A stretch of DNA of 64,000 nt, taken from JALORV01 sp963703945. GTDB taxonomy: Bacteria > Pseudomonadota > Gammaproteobacteria > Burkholderiales > Burkholderiaceae_F. Below the pieces are notes generated by a model. The model made no database searches, was not told the origin of the DNA, and saw nothing but the letters and a program-made list of their open reading frames with translations. The translations under genes were made by a program, and so were the position numbers. The DNA is taken from positions 34,951 through 98,950 of the forward strand of contig CAVPGM010000022.1 in NCBI GenBank assembly GCA_963703945.1. The letters run 5' to 3'. Shown in pieces: positions 8,787 through 16,651 of this stretch (within the stretch, counting starts at the first letter, position 1; each line of letters starts with the position of its first letter).

Positions 8787-9578
8787 ATGGGCTTCCTGTC
8801 CGGCAAACGGCTGCTGATCACCGGCGTGCTTTCCAATCGATCGATCGCCTACGGGATCTCGCAGGCGTGCCGCCGCGAAGGCGCCGAGCTCGCCTTCACC
8901 TATGTCGGCGAGCGTTTCAAGGAGCGGATCACCGAGATCGCTGCCGAGTTCGGCTCGGACCTGGTGTTCGACATGGACGTCTCCGACGACGCGCAGATCG
9001 CCGCCGCGTTCGGCGCATTGAAGCAGCGCTGGCCCGCGCTCGATGGTCTCGTGCACTCGATCGGCTTCGCACCGCGCGATGCGATCGCCGGCGACTTCGT
9101 CGACGGACTGTCGCGCGAGGGCTTCCGCATCGCGCACGATATTTCTGCCTACAGCTTTCCGGCACTCGCCAAGGCGGCGCTGCCGTTGATGGAAGGCCGT
9201 CGCGCCGCGGTGCTGACGCTCACCTACCTCGGCGCGGAACGCGCGGTGCCGAGCTACAACACGATGGGACTGGCCAAGGCCAGCCTGGAAGCCAGCGTGC
9301 GCTATCTGGCGGCCAGCCTCGGGCCACGCGGCATCCGCGTCAACGGCATCTCCGCCGGGCCGATCAAGACGCTGGCGGCGGCCGGCATCAAGGGATTCTC
9401 GAAAATCTTCTCGGTGGTCGAAAGCACGGCACCGATGCGACGCAACGTCACCATCGAAGATGTCGGCAACGTCGCGGCGTTCCTGCTCTCGGACCTGGCT
9501 GCGGGTGTCACGGCGGAGATCACGCACGTCGACTGCGGCTTCAACGCCGTGATGGGCATCCCGACCGGGCTCGAGTAG
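8787..9578 (+). CDS. fabI: Enoyl-[acyl-carrier-protein] reductase (NADH)
   Basis: Carries out the last reduction of each fatty-acid elongation cycle. It is a short-chain dehydrogenase fold of 263 residues starting MGFLSGKRLLITGVLSNRSI, the typical divergent cofactor motif of FabI. The SYNTMGLAKASLEASVRYLA segment carries the family Tyr and Lys of the active site, and ISAGPIKTLAA follows. The gene ends 11 bases before the convergent, broken nitronate monooxygenase. Assignment is certain. Confidence 0.96.
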   Translation: MGFLSGKRLLITGVLSNRSIAYGISQACRREGAELAFTYVGERFKERITEIAAEFGSDLVFDMDVSDDAQIAAAFGALKQRWPALDGLVHSIGFAPRDAIAGDFVDGLSREGFRIAHDISAYSFPALAKAALPLMEGRRAAVLTLTYLGAERAVPSYNTMGLAKASLEASVRYLAASLGPRGIRVNGISAGPIKTLAAAGIKGFSKIFSVVESTAPMRRNVTIEDVGNVAAFLLSDLAAGVTAEITHVDCGFNAVMGIPTGLE

Positions 9579-9588
9579 GCTCAGGCAG

Positions 9589-10809
9589 TCAAGGTCCGCG
9601 GGCATGCGACCAGTCAGGTAGTAATCGATCAATTCGCGCACCGGTCGGATCGCCGTACCGAACGGCACCGGAGCGGCGCCGCGGAAGAACAGTCCGCGCG
9701 AGAGTTCGCCGCGCAGCGCCGCAGCGAGCTGGGTGTCGATGCAGAACTGGCCGATGCTCGCGATGCCATCGCGCAGTCCGCACGTCGTCAGGCACTGCAG
9801 CGCCCCGCTGCATCGGCCCACGGGGTCCGGCGGCAACTTCTTCGCCGTCCACTCGATTGCCTCGGCCTTGAGCGCGGACTCGCGCCGCAGGTAGCGCTCG
9901 CAGCCAGACGGTGCGCACCGCGCGCGCCGGCAGGCCGGCGACGCTGATGAACTCGACGATGTCCTCGCGCCGGGCACCCGCGAGCACCTTCTTGAAGTTC
10001 GGGTGCGCGTCGCCTTCCTCGGTCACCGCGAACGGGGTGCCGACCTGTACCGCCGCGTAGCCGAGGGCGAGGACCTCACGCATGCGCTCGGGGGTGGCGA
10101 TGCCGCCCGCGGCGATCAGCGGGATGGCTTCGCGTTCGATCTGCAGGTCGCGCAGCGCGACGGAGACTCCCTCGATCACATTCTCGAAGTCGAAGCGCGT
10201 GTCATTGAGCTCCTCGATACGCGTCGCGCCGAGATGACCGCCGGCGTAGCGCGGATGCTCGATGACGATCGCATCCGGCAGCCGCTTCTTGCGCATCCAT
10301 CGACGCAGCACGATCGCCACGCCACGCGCGTCCGACAGGATCGGGATCAATGCGACCTCCGGAAAATCGGCACACTGGTCGGGCAGATCGAGCGGCAGTC
10401 CGGCGCCCATGACGATCGCGTCCGCACCCGATTCGCACGATTGGCGCACCAGCGCAGCGTGCTGGTCGACCGCCTTCATCACGTTGACGGCGATCGCGCC
10501 GCGGCCATCCGCCTGTTCGTGCGCCAGCCGGATCTCGCGATCGAGCGCGATCAGGTTCAGCCGGTCCAGCACGGTGCGATCCCGCACGTCTTTGCACTGG
10601 GCCATCAAGTCCGCGTGATGATGCCGCAGGTCGACCGATGCGATCGTTCCGAGCGCGCCTTCGCGCGCAACCGCAGAGGCCAACCGGTGCGCCGACACGC
10701 CGACACCCATGCCGCCCTGGACGATGGGCAGCAACTCATGACGTCGCACATGCAGCGGACGCAGGTCTGCAGGCAGCGGTCGTTGCACTGCGTTTCCTCG
10801 GGGAGTCAA
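9589..10809 (-). pseudogene. Nitronate monooxygenase (2-nitropropane dioxygenase family), frameshifted
   Basis: A FMN-dependent enzyme that oxidises nitronates. The first three quarters reads well: LPIVQGGMGVGVSAHRLASA, PLIAAGGIATPERMREVLAL and GYAAVQVGTPFAVTEE. Near 9905 one extra base shifts the frame inside the sequence for WLERYLRRE. The original C-terminus (SIGQFCIDTQLAAALRGEL, then AIRPVRELIDYYLTG) continues in the next frame down to about 9600, but finds no stop there, so a second indel near the end is likely. A GTG at 10788 is an alternative start. It may be a real pseudogene or a sequencing error, since similar single-base shifts occur elsewhere in the window. Confidence 0.8.
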
Positions 10810-10921
10810 TTGCGGGAACCGGCAGGCTAATCCGCATTGCGGGCGCGCCCTTGATCCCGGTCAGCGTCGCGGGATCGAGCGACCCTCTTCTATACTCGAT
10901 CCGAAAATCGGAGAACCCAAG

Positions 10922-11317
10922 ATGGCTACTGCCGCCGACCTCGACATGAAGATGGATGCCGCGACGCTGTATCGCGAGGAGATTTACACGGATCGCAGGA
11001 TCGGCACGATCCGCGCGCTGGTGCCGGTCACGGCCAACGGTGCGACCGATGGTTCGCGTCCGGTCGTCTACACCGGCGAGGCGCAGATCATGACGCAGAT
11101 GGGACCGCTGCCGATCACGTTCGAGATCGAAGCCAAGTCGCTCGCCGATGCTGTCGACGGCTACGCCGCAGCAGCAAAAGTAGCGGTCGAGCGTACGGTG
11201 AAGGAACTGCAGGATCTGCGCAGGCAGGCGGCCTCGGGCATCGTACTGCCCGGTCAGGGCGGCGCAGGCTTCGCGCCGGGCGGCCTCGGTGGCGGCGGCA
11301 AGATCCAGATCCCGTAG
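10922..11317 (+). CDS. Conserved hypothetical protein, 131 residues
   Basis: I do not recognise a named family. The protein starts MATAADLDMKMDAATLYREE, has no signal peptide or membrane segment, and contains a central beta-rich part (TYTGEAQIMTQMGPLPITFE-like) followed by a helix (DAVDGYAAAAKVAVERTVKE) and a Gly-rich tail ending GGGGKIQIP. Codon use matches the neighbours, and an AT-richer stretch with a possible promoter precedes the ATG. It lies 58 bases before the hcp-like gene in the same direction, so the two may be cotranscribed. A cytoplasmic location is likely; the function is unknown. Confidence 0.75.
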   Translation: MATAADLDMKMDAATLYREEIYTDRRIGTIRALVPVTANGATDGSRPVVYTGEAQIMTQMGPLPITFEIEAKSLADAVDGYAAAAKVAVERTVKELQDLRRQAASGIVLPGQGGAGFAPGGLGGGGKIQIP

Positions 11318-11375
11318 CGCCGCGCTTGTGGCTCGTCGACATCGAAGGCACAGTTAGAGCTCTGCGGAGGACGCC

Positions 11376-11864
11376 ATGGCCGACCTGATTCACCTGAAAC
11401 TCACCGGCATCAAGGGCGAATCGACCTCGGCGCAGCACCGGGACGAAATCGCGCTCGAAGGCTGGAACTGGGGCGTCTCCACGAGCCTTCCGATGGGTGG
11501 CACCGCAGGCGGCGCCGCGGCGGCAAGGCCCGTCTTCTCCCCGTTTTCCTGGACCCACCGCGTCGACATCGCCTCACCGCTTCTGTGGAAAGCGTGCGCG
11601 ACCGGCCAGCACATTGCTGAAGCGCAGCTGAGCATCGCCCGGCCGCTTACCACGGCAGGCGACTACCTGACGCTGCGCATGACGGACGTGCTCGTGACCT
11701 CGGTCGGCCTGACCGACGTCTCATCCGACACCCAGCCTCCGCTGGAATCGGTCGCGATGAGCTTCGCCACGTTCGAATACAGCTACCGGCCGCAACTCGC
11801 CAACGGCAGCTTCGGCCCGGCCGTGACGTTCAAGTACGACATCCGGCAGAACCGCGTGCTGTAG
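11376..11864 (+). CDS. Hcp-family type VI secretion tube protein, orphan
   Basis: Hcp proteins form hexameric rings that stack into the inner tube of the type VI secretion system. The sequence shows the family pattern: MADLIHLKLTGIKGESTS at the start, WNWGVSTSL, then PLLWKACATGQHIAEAQLSI and a C-terminal strand pair ending PAVTFKYDIRQNRVL. At 162 residues it is normal for Hcp1-type proteins. A good ribosome binding site (GCGGAGGA) precedes the ATG. No other type VI genes (tss, vgrG, clpV) are in the window, so it is an orphan Hcp serving a distant system or used as a carrier. Confidence 0.85.
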   Translation: MADLIHLKLTGIKGESTSAQHRDEIALEGWNWGVSTSLPMGGTAGGAAAARPVFSPFSWTHRVDIASPLLWKACATGQHIAEAQLSIARPLTTAGDYLTLRMTDVLVTSVGLTDVSSDTQPPLESVAMSFATFEYSYRPQLANGSFGPAVTFKYDIRQNRVL

Positions 11865-11886
11865 GGGACGCTGCCCGAAGCCAACA

Positions 11887-12810
11887 TCAACGATGGCAGG
11901 TGTCAGTGCCGGAGTCACGCGCCGGCCCGCCGCCGACCGGAGCGAATTCCCAGCGATAGCCCTGCTCGAGCAGCGTGAGCCGCAGGACCCCATGGGTCCA
12001 CGCGTCGCGCACTTCGCTGTTGGGACGAGGCGGTCCAAAAGTGTAGAGCGGCGCGCCGCCGGTGCCAGCGACGAAGGTTCGTATGCCGCGCGCCGGATCG
12101 GCCTCGCCGGCGGCGTTCTGCGGCGCAAACCGCTCGTAGGTGTGGTCGTGGCCGCCCAGGACGACATCGACTCCCGCGCCATGCAGCGCCGCGAACACGT
12201 CGGCCATGCGCGCGACATTGCCGTGCGGTCCTGAGCTGAACACCGGGTGATGCCAGTAGGCCAGCGTGCAGAGCACGTTGGACGATGCGGCGAGGTCGGC
12301 GAGCAGCCAGGTGTGCTGCGCTGAACCCACGCGCGCGTCAACATTGCTGTTGAGCGAGATCACGTGCCATGCGCCGAGGTCGAAGCTGTAGTAGCCGCGC
12401 CGCTCGGGTCCGGCCGCGGCGCCGAAGTAATCGAAGTAACCATCGGCCCGATCGGTCAGGTAGTCGTGATTTCCGGGGCTCGGACGGATGCGGTTCTTGA
12501 AGCGCCCCCAGGTCGGCTCGAAACAATCGGTGAATTCGGCCGGCGCGCCGACCGGATAGGTGTTGTCGCCGATCGTGAGCACCGCCTTATCGTCTGTGCT
12601 GACAAGGGCCGCCGTCTGCGCGGCCGCGCTGAGCGGCGGTTCCGCCGTCCGGCAATCAGCGATGTCGCCGGCTGCAGCGACCGTGATTGCTCCGGGCGCT
12701 GGAGGAAAGGTCACCCGGGGCGCCGGCGCCCCACCGCTCACGCAAGCGGCCACGCTTAGTGCGGTGATCGCCAAGCCGCATCTGTCGCGGCGCCACCTGT
12801 CACCTCGCAT
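11887..12810 (-). CDS. Metallophosphoesterase lipoprotein (purple acid phosphatase-like)
   Basis: A calcineurin-like phosphoesterase of 307 residues. The start MRGDRWRRDRCGLAITAL gives a lipoprotein signal with lipobox SVAAC. Metal-ligand motifs are visible in order: AAGDIADC, LTIGDNTYPVG, SPGNHDYL, YWHHPVFSS and LGGHDHTYERFAP. This pattern is that of secreted purple acid phosphatase-like enzymes, which act on phosphate monoesters. It is anchored outside the cytoplasm. It lies convergent to the hcp-like gene, with 22 bases between the stop codons, and a small secreted-protein gene precedes it in the same direction. Confidence 0.88.
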   Translation of the reverse strand: MRGDRWRRDRCGLAITALSVAACVSGGAPAPRVTFPPAPGAITVAAAGDIADCRTAEPPLSAAAQTAALVSTDDKAVLTIGDNTYPVGAPAEFTDCFEPTWGRFKNRIRPSPGNHDYLTDRADGYFDYFGAAAGPERRGYYSFDLGAWHVISLNSNVDARVGSAQHTWLLADLAASSNVLCTLAYWHHPVFSSGPHGNVARMADVFAALHGAGVDVVLGGHDHTYERFAPQNAAGEADPARGIRTFVAGTGGAPLYTFGPPRPNSEVRDAWTHGVLRLTLLEQGYRWEFAPVGGGPARDSGTDTCHR

Positions 12811-12832
12811 GAGGAATGCGTGCCGGACGCCC

Positions 12833-13255
12833 TCAGTTCGTGAACCGCATGTGGATGTACAGGTAGAACGGCGCGCGCGGCGGCGCACTGAAGCGGTCGA
12901 ACAGCAGGCGCCCGCGCACGCATTGGTAGACGTTGGTGGTGCGGTCGCTCCACAGCCGCAACACGCGGCCGTCGGCGCCGATCGCCGCGACGAAGGAAAA
13001 CGGCGTCGATTCCGGTTGCGGCACACTCGACGTGCATTCACGGAAATGAACGCGATAGCGCTGGCTGAATTCTGGCAACAGCACGTCGCGGTGGTAGGCG
13101 CGCGTCGCTTCGTCCGACTCGTCGCGCCGGCCGAACTCCTGTGCCTGCACGTAGCTTTCCGCGAGTCCGTCTGCGATCGGCCCCTGCGCGTGCGACGGAA
13201 ACATGGCGAACGCCGTTGCGGCAGCCGCAACGAGCCGCCCCGCTCGCTGTCTCAA
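12833..13255 (-). CDS. Small secreted protein of unknown function
   Basis: The family is not recognised. I place the start at a TTG (13255) that overlaps the TGA of the small upstream ORF by three bases, because it gives a good signal peptide (RLVAAAATAFAMFPSHAQ). The mature part of about 110 residues contains FRECTSSVPQ, a VAAIGADGRVLRLW strand pair and a C-terminus FYLYIHMRFTN. The DGRVLRLW pattern is reminiscent of TonB C-terminal-like or energy-transducer repeats, but I cannot assign it. It is followed by the phosphoesterase lipoprotein after 22 bases, so cotranscription is likely. Confidence 0.65.
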   Translation of the reverse strand: MRQRAGRLVAAAATAFAMFPSHAQGPIADGLAESYVQAQEFGRRDESDEATRAYHRDVLLPEFSQRYRVHFRECTSSVPQPESTPFSFVAAIGADGRVLRLWSDRTTNVYQCVRGRLLFDRFSAPPRAPFYLYIHMRFTN

Positions 13256-13441
13256 GTCCGAACAAAGTTGCCGGACTTCGGATGCTCGAATCGCTCGGTG
13301 GTCGCGGTCGACGCGCCGCGCACGTTGTGTTGGGTCTGGAACCATGGCACCGAGTATTCCGCATACGCGCCCGCCTGAAAACCCGCACAGGGTGCAAAGG
13401 AGCACCGGGCGCTGCTGATCCTGGTACGCCAGCTCATCCAT
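13252..13441 (-). pseudogene. Small conserved ORF of about 62 codons broken by one base
   Basis: From the ATG at 13441 the first 20 codons (MDELAYQDQQRPVLLCTLCG) have strong GC-rich third positions. The signal then moves to the next frame, reading FQAGAYAEYSVPWFQTQHN and ending with SGNFVRT and a TGA at 13252. Removing one T from a run of four would join the two into a single protein of about 62 residues. The alternative is a separate 61-residue ORF starting at 13437. I do not recognise the family. It is divergent from selD with about 50 bases between the starts. Confidence 0.5.
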
Positions 13442-13490
13442 AATCGGCCTCTACGCAAGCCCCCCGCTTCCGGGCGCCGCAGGATTCGCA

Positions 13491-14540
13491 ATGAACGCTC
13501 CCTCAGACCTCAAGATCCGGCTCACCTCCTTCTCGCACGGCGGCGGCTGCGGCTGCAAGATCGCGCCCGGCGTGCTTGGCGAAATTCTCAAGGGGTCGCG
13601 CGGGTTTGTTCCGCCGCAGTTGCTGGTCGGCATCGAAACCGCCGACGATGCCGCCGTCTACCAGCTCAACGACGAGCAGGCGCTGATCGCCACCACCGAC
13701 TTCTTCATGCCGATCGTCGACGATCCGTACGACTTCGGTCGCATCGCGGCCACCAATGCGATCTCCGACGTCTACGCGATGGGCGGCACGCCGATCATGG
13801 CGCTGGCGCTGCTTGGCATGCCGATCAGCCAGCTGCCGGTCGAAGTGATCCGCCGCATCGTCGAAGGTGGCGAGTCGGTTTGCACCGCGGCCGGCATCCC
13901 GGTCGCGGGCGGCCACACGATCGACTCGGTCGAGCCGATCTACGGGCTGGTCGCGCTCGGGCTCGTCCATCCGCGCAAGGTCAAGCGCAATTCGGAGGCG
14001 CGCGCGGGCGACGTGCTGGTGCTGGGTAAGCCGCTCGGGGTCGGCATCTACTCCGCCGCGCTGAAGAAGGAAGCGCTCGATGCCGCCGGCTACACGCAGA
14101 TGATCGCCAGCACGACGAAGCTCAACACGCCGGGCCGCACGCTGGCCGACATGGAAGGCGTGCACGCGCTGACCGACGTCACCGGCTTCGGACTGCTGGG
14201 CCATCTGAACGAGATCGCGCTCGGCAGCGGCCTTGCGGCTCGCGTCCGTGCCCGCGACATCCCGCTGCTGCCCGGAGTCGCTGCACTGGCGGCGCGCGGC
14301 TTCGTCACCGGAGCATCAGGACGCAACTGGGCCGGTTACGGGCAGCACGTGACGCTGAGTGGCGTCGACGAGACGATGAAGGCGCTGCTGACCGATCCGC
14401 AGACCAGTGGCGGGCTGCTGGTGGCCTGCGCGCCCGACGTTGTGTCCCATGTACTCGAACTGTTCCGCTCGGAGGGCTTCGACGGGGCCGCCGTAGTCGG
14501 CGAACTCAAAGTGGGATCCGGCATCACCGTCGAGGGCTGA
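13491..14540 (+). CDS. selD: Selenide, water dikinase (selenophosphate synthetase)
   Basis: Makes selenophosphate from selenide and ATP, the selenium donor for selenocysteine, selenouridine tRNA and selenoneine pathways. The N-terminal catalytic motif is SHGGGCGCKIAP, with Cys and Lys as in the cysteine form; no in-frame TGA suggests selenocysteine here. Other family blocks are TADDAAVYQL, ATTDFFMPIVDDPYDFGRIA, AGGHTIDSVEPIYG, TDVTGFGLLGH and LTDPQTSGGLLVA. The length is 349. The next gene starts right after its stop. No selA, selB or mnmH is in the window, so which pathway uses the product is not shown. Confidence 0.95.
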   Translation: MNAPSDLKIRLTSFSHGGGCGCKIAPGVLGEILKGSRGFVPPQLLVGIETADDAAVYQLNDEQALIATTDFFMPIVDDPYDFGRIAATNAISDVYAMGGTPIMALALLGMPISQLPVEVIRRIVEGGESVCTAAGIPVAGGHTIDSVEPIYGLVALGLVHPRKVKRNSEARAGDVLVLGKPLGVGIYSAALKKEALDAAGYTQMIASTTKLNTPGRTLADMEGVHALTDVTGFGLLGHLNEIALGSGLAARVRARDIPLLPGVAALAARGFVTGASGRNWAGYGQHVTLSGVDETMKALLTDPQTSGGLLVACAPDVVSHVLELFRSEGFDGAAVVGELKVGSGITVEG

Positions 14541-15080
14541 GTGGAGCGAGTGGACTGGGCCAGGCGCGCCTTGATCGTCATGGCGCTCGCGGGACCGAGT
14601 CTTTCGAGCGCGCGGGCCAGTGCGGCAGACCTCAAGCGGTGGAGCGGTCCGCCTCAGGCCCCGCCGATCGAACTACTGCGCCCCGACGGCACGCCGTTCG
14701 CACTGACCCGTCTGCGCGGCAAGGTCGTACTCGTGAACTTCTGGGCCACCTGGTGCGAACCCTGCATCGCCGAAATGCCTTCGCTGCAGCGGCTGCGCGT
14801 CGAACTGGGCACCGAATCGTTCGAGGTGCTTGGCGTCAACCATAAGGAGGGACCCGCGCGCATCGAGGCGTTCCTGCGAACTTCCGGCGTCGGCTTTCCG
14901 ATCGTGCGCGACACCGACGGCGCGGTGGCTCGAGCCTGGCGTGCGACAGTCTTTCCCTCGAGCTTCGTCGTCGACCGTTCCGGGCGCATCCGCTTTGCGC
15001 TGGTTGGCGAGGCCGATTGGACAAGGCGCGACTTGGTCAGCACAATCCGCTCGTTGCTCGGACCGCCGCCCAGTCGCTAG
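14541..15080 (+). CDS. TlpA/ResA-like periplasmic thiol-disulfide oxidoreductase
   Basis: A thioredoxin-fold protein with a signal segment (ALIVMALAGPSLSSARASA) and the redox site WATWCEPC followed by IAEMPSLQRL, as in TlpA and ResA, which keep cytochrome or copper-site cysteines reduced. The cis-Pro region is FPSSFVVDRSGRI. It starts with GTG immediately after the selD stop, so the two are translationally close. A second GTG at 14550 is possible. It has 179 residues. The specific partner is not known. Confidence 0.88.
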   Translation: MERVDWARRALIVMALAGPSLSSARASAADLKRWSGPPQAPPIELLRPDGTPFALTRLRGKVVLVNFWATWCEPCIAEMPSLQRLRVELGTESFEVLGVNHKEGPARIEAFLRTSGVGFPIVRDTDGAVARAWRATVFPSSFVVDRSGRIRFALVGEADWTRRDLVSTIRSLLGPPPSR

Positions 15081-15135
15081 CGAGTCCGGCGATGCATCGT
15101 TGGCGCGTGCCGCCACATCCTCCGGAGATTCGTCA

Positions 15136-16221
15136 ATGAAACGCCGCACGCTGCTGACGGCAGCCCCGGCCGCGGGCCTGTTGGCCGCGACCCCATGGGT
15201 AGCCCGCGCCCAATCCTCCAGCGCCGACCCGCAGGGCTGGCGCACCTTCGAAGTCATCACGCGTCTGGAAATCGCGCCATTGACTGGACAGGTCGCGGCC
15301 TGGATTCCGCTGCCGCTGTCGCAGAGGACCAGTTGGTTCGAAAGCCTCTCCAACTCGACGACCGGCAATGCCGAGCGCACGCAGACCTTCGTTGACCCCG
15401 TGTACGGTGCCGGCATGGTGTACGCACGCTTCAACGCCGGCGAGGCGCAGCCCGTCGTCGAGGTCGCCAGCCGCTTCCGGACCCGCGACTGGTTCGTTGC
15501 GATGAAACCCGGTGGCAGTACCGAGGTATCAGCCCAGGAGCAAGCGCTCTACCTTAAGAGTACCGATCTGATGCCAACAGACGGCATTGTCCGTGAAACG
15601 GCGCAAAAGATCACGAAGGGTGCGAAGTCGGACGTCGAGAAGGTCCAGGCGCTCTATGACTGGGTGGTCGAAAACACTGAGCGCAATCCCAAGACGCGCG
15701 GGTGCGGAGTTGGCGACATCAAGGCGATGCTCGAGACCGGCACGCTGAACGGCAAGTGCGCCGACCTTAACGCCCTGTTCGTCGCCCTAGCGCGGGCCTC
15801 GGGCGTCCCGGCCCGAGACGTCTACGGAATACGCGTCACCGCGTCACCGCGCGGCTACAAGAGCATGGGCCGTCTCGGTGATATCAGCAAAGCCCAGCAC
15901 TGCCGCGCCGAGTTCTACGCGCAAGGCATCGGCTGGATCCCGGTCGACCCGGCCGACGTGCGCAAGGTCATCCTCGAGGAGAAACCCGGCCTGACGCTCG
16001 ACGACGATCTCGTCAAGCAGGCACGGACGATGTTGTGGGGAGGCTGGGAAGGCAATTGGCTCGCGTACAACACCGGCCACGACATCCGCCTGCCCGGCAG
16101 CACCCGCGCACCAGTGCCGTTCCTGATGTACCCGCAGGCGGAGAACGCCCAGGGGCGGCTGGATTCGCTCGATCCGGAGACGTTCAAGTACAAGATCACG
16201 TCGAAGGAAGTGCCCGCGTGA
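15136..16221 (+). CDS. Transglutaminase-like cysteine protease-fold protein, Tat-exported
   Basis: A periplasmic protein of 361 residues. The signal begins MKRRTLLTAAPAAGLLAATP and ends ARAQ; the twin Arg suggests Tat export. The transglutaminase core is clear: the catalytic Cys in LNGKCADLNALFVALARASG, the His in KAQHCRAEFYAQGIGW and the Asp in IPVDPADVRKV. Such proteins are usually peptidases or amidases acting on the envelope rather than cross-linkers. A ribosome binding site (CCGGAG) lies 10 bases before the ATG. It follows the TlpA-like gene after 55 bases. Confidence 0.87.
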   Translation: MKRRTLLTAAPAAGLLAATPWVARAQSSSADPQGWRTFEVITRLEIAPLTGQVAAWIPLPLSQRTSWFESLSNSTTGNAERTQTFVDPVYGAGMVYARFNAGEAQPVVEVASRFRTRDWFVAMKPGGSTEVSAQEQALYLKSTDLMPTDGIVRETAQKITKGAKSDVEKVQALYDWVVENTERNPKTRGCGVGDIKAMLETGTLNGKCADLNALFVALARASGVPARDVYGIRVTASPRGYKSMGRLGDISKAQHCRAEFYAQGIGWIPVDPADVRKVILEEKPGLTLDDDLVKQARTMLWGGWEGNWLAYNTGHDIRLPGSTRAPVPFLMYPQAENAQGRLDSLDPETFKYKITSKEVPA

Positions 16222-16325
16222 ACGACGACGGGGCTAAGCCGCCGTTATAACGAAACTGCAAATCAGTCGGTCACGGCGGCTCCCGGCCGGCCGGAGCGAT
16301 GGATATGGACAAATCCTGAAGGAAC

Positions 16326-16351
16326 AAAAAGGGCGCCGAAGCGCCCTTTCG
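16326..16351 (-). terminator. Rho-independent terminator of the small peptide gene
   Basis: A perfect 9-bp stem (16328-16336 and 16341-16349, arms AAAGGGCGC and GCGCCCTTT) with a four-base loop. On the minus strand the stem is followed by a T run, so it ends a leftward transcript. It sits 18 bases after the stop codon of the 36-residue peptide gene, which strongly supports that this tiny gene is transcribed on its own. In the plus direction it may also stop read-through from the transglutaminase gene. Confidence 0.85.
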
Positions 16352-16369
16352 TTTCAACCTGATGCCTGT

Positions 16370-16480
16370 TTACAGGCAGCTGCCTGCCCCGCTTCCCCCG
16401 CCAACCTGCGCTAGCTCGGCAAGGCTGAGTTCAACGATTTCTTCTTTAGTCTCAACAACTTGCTCGATAACCTGATCCAT
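16370..16480 (-). CDS. Double-glycine leader peptide precursor, 36 residues
   Basis: A very short gene with strong support. A purine-rich GGAGTAGGGGAC ribosome binding site precedes the ATG, and a rho-independent terminator follows 18 bases after the stop. The peptide begins MDQVIEQVVETKEEIV, an acidic helix, and continues ELSLAELAQVGGGSGAGSCL to the end. ELSxxELxxVxGG is the leader signature of peptides processed by C39-peptidase ABC exporters (PCAT), as in class II bacteriocins and some RiPPs. Cleavage after the GG would release GSGAGSCL, a tiny Cys-containing peptide. It is divergent from a TPR/HD-GYP protein. No C39 exporter or modifying enzyme lies in the window. Function as a signal or toxin is inference. 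Confidence 0.75.
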   Translation of the reverse strand: MDQVIEQVVETKEEIVELSLAELAQVGGGSGAGSCL

Positions 16481-16531
16481 GGGCGTCCCCTACTCCGATG
16501 AACTGCAGTTCGAAAGAATTACCCCTCAAGG

Positions 16532-16559
16532 AACTCGCTATTCGGCCGATAAGCGAGTT
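16532..16559. promoter_or_regulatory. 28-bp palindrome between the peptide and TPR/HD-GYP genes
   Basis: The arms AACTCGCT (16532-16539) and AGCGAGTT (16552-16559) are perfect inverted repeats, and the core ATTCGGCCGAT extends the symmetry, so 24 of 28 positions are symmetric. It lies 52 bases upstream of the peptide ATG and 93 bases upstream of the TPR/HD-GYP ATG. In a divergent intergenic region of this kind it is a good operator candidate. It could also form an RNA hairpin in the peptide leader. No T run follows, so it does not look like a terminator. Confidence 0.6.
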
Positions 16560-16651
16560 AGGTGAAATGTAATGGTAAGAGTAGGGAAAAGGCAACCCCC
16601 CTCTTTTTGCCCCTTAGGCGGCTGCGACCTTCACCAACAATTCGGCAAACA

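Noticed and set aside
8550..9977. A 475-codon open frame on the minus strand across fabI
   Set aside because: Only its first 110 codons or so match anything (the displaced C-terminus of the nitronate monooxygenase). The rest is antisense to fabI.
13491..14540. A selenocysteine codon in selD
   Set aside because: The catalytic position is a normal Cys codon and no in-frame TGA is present.
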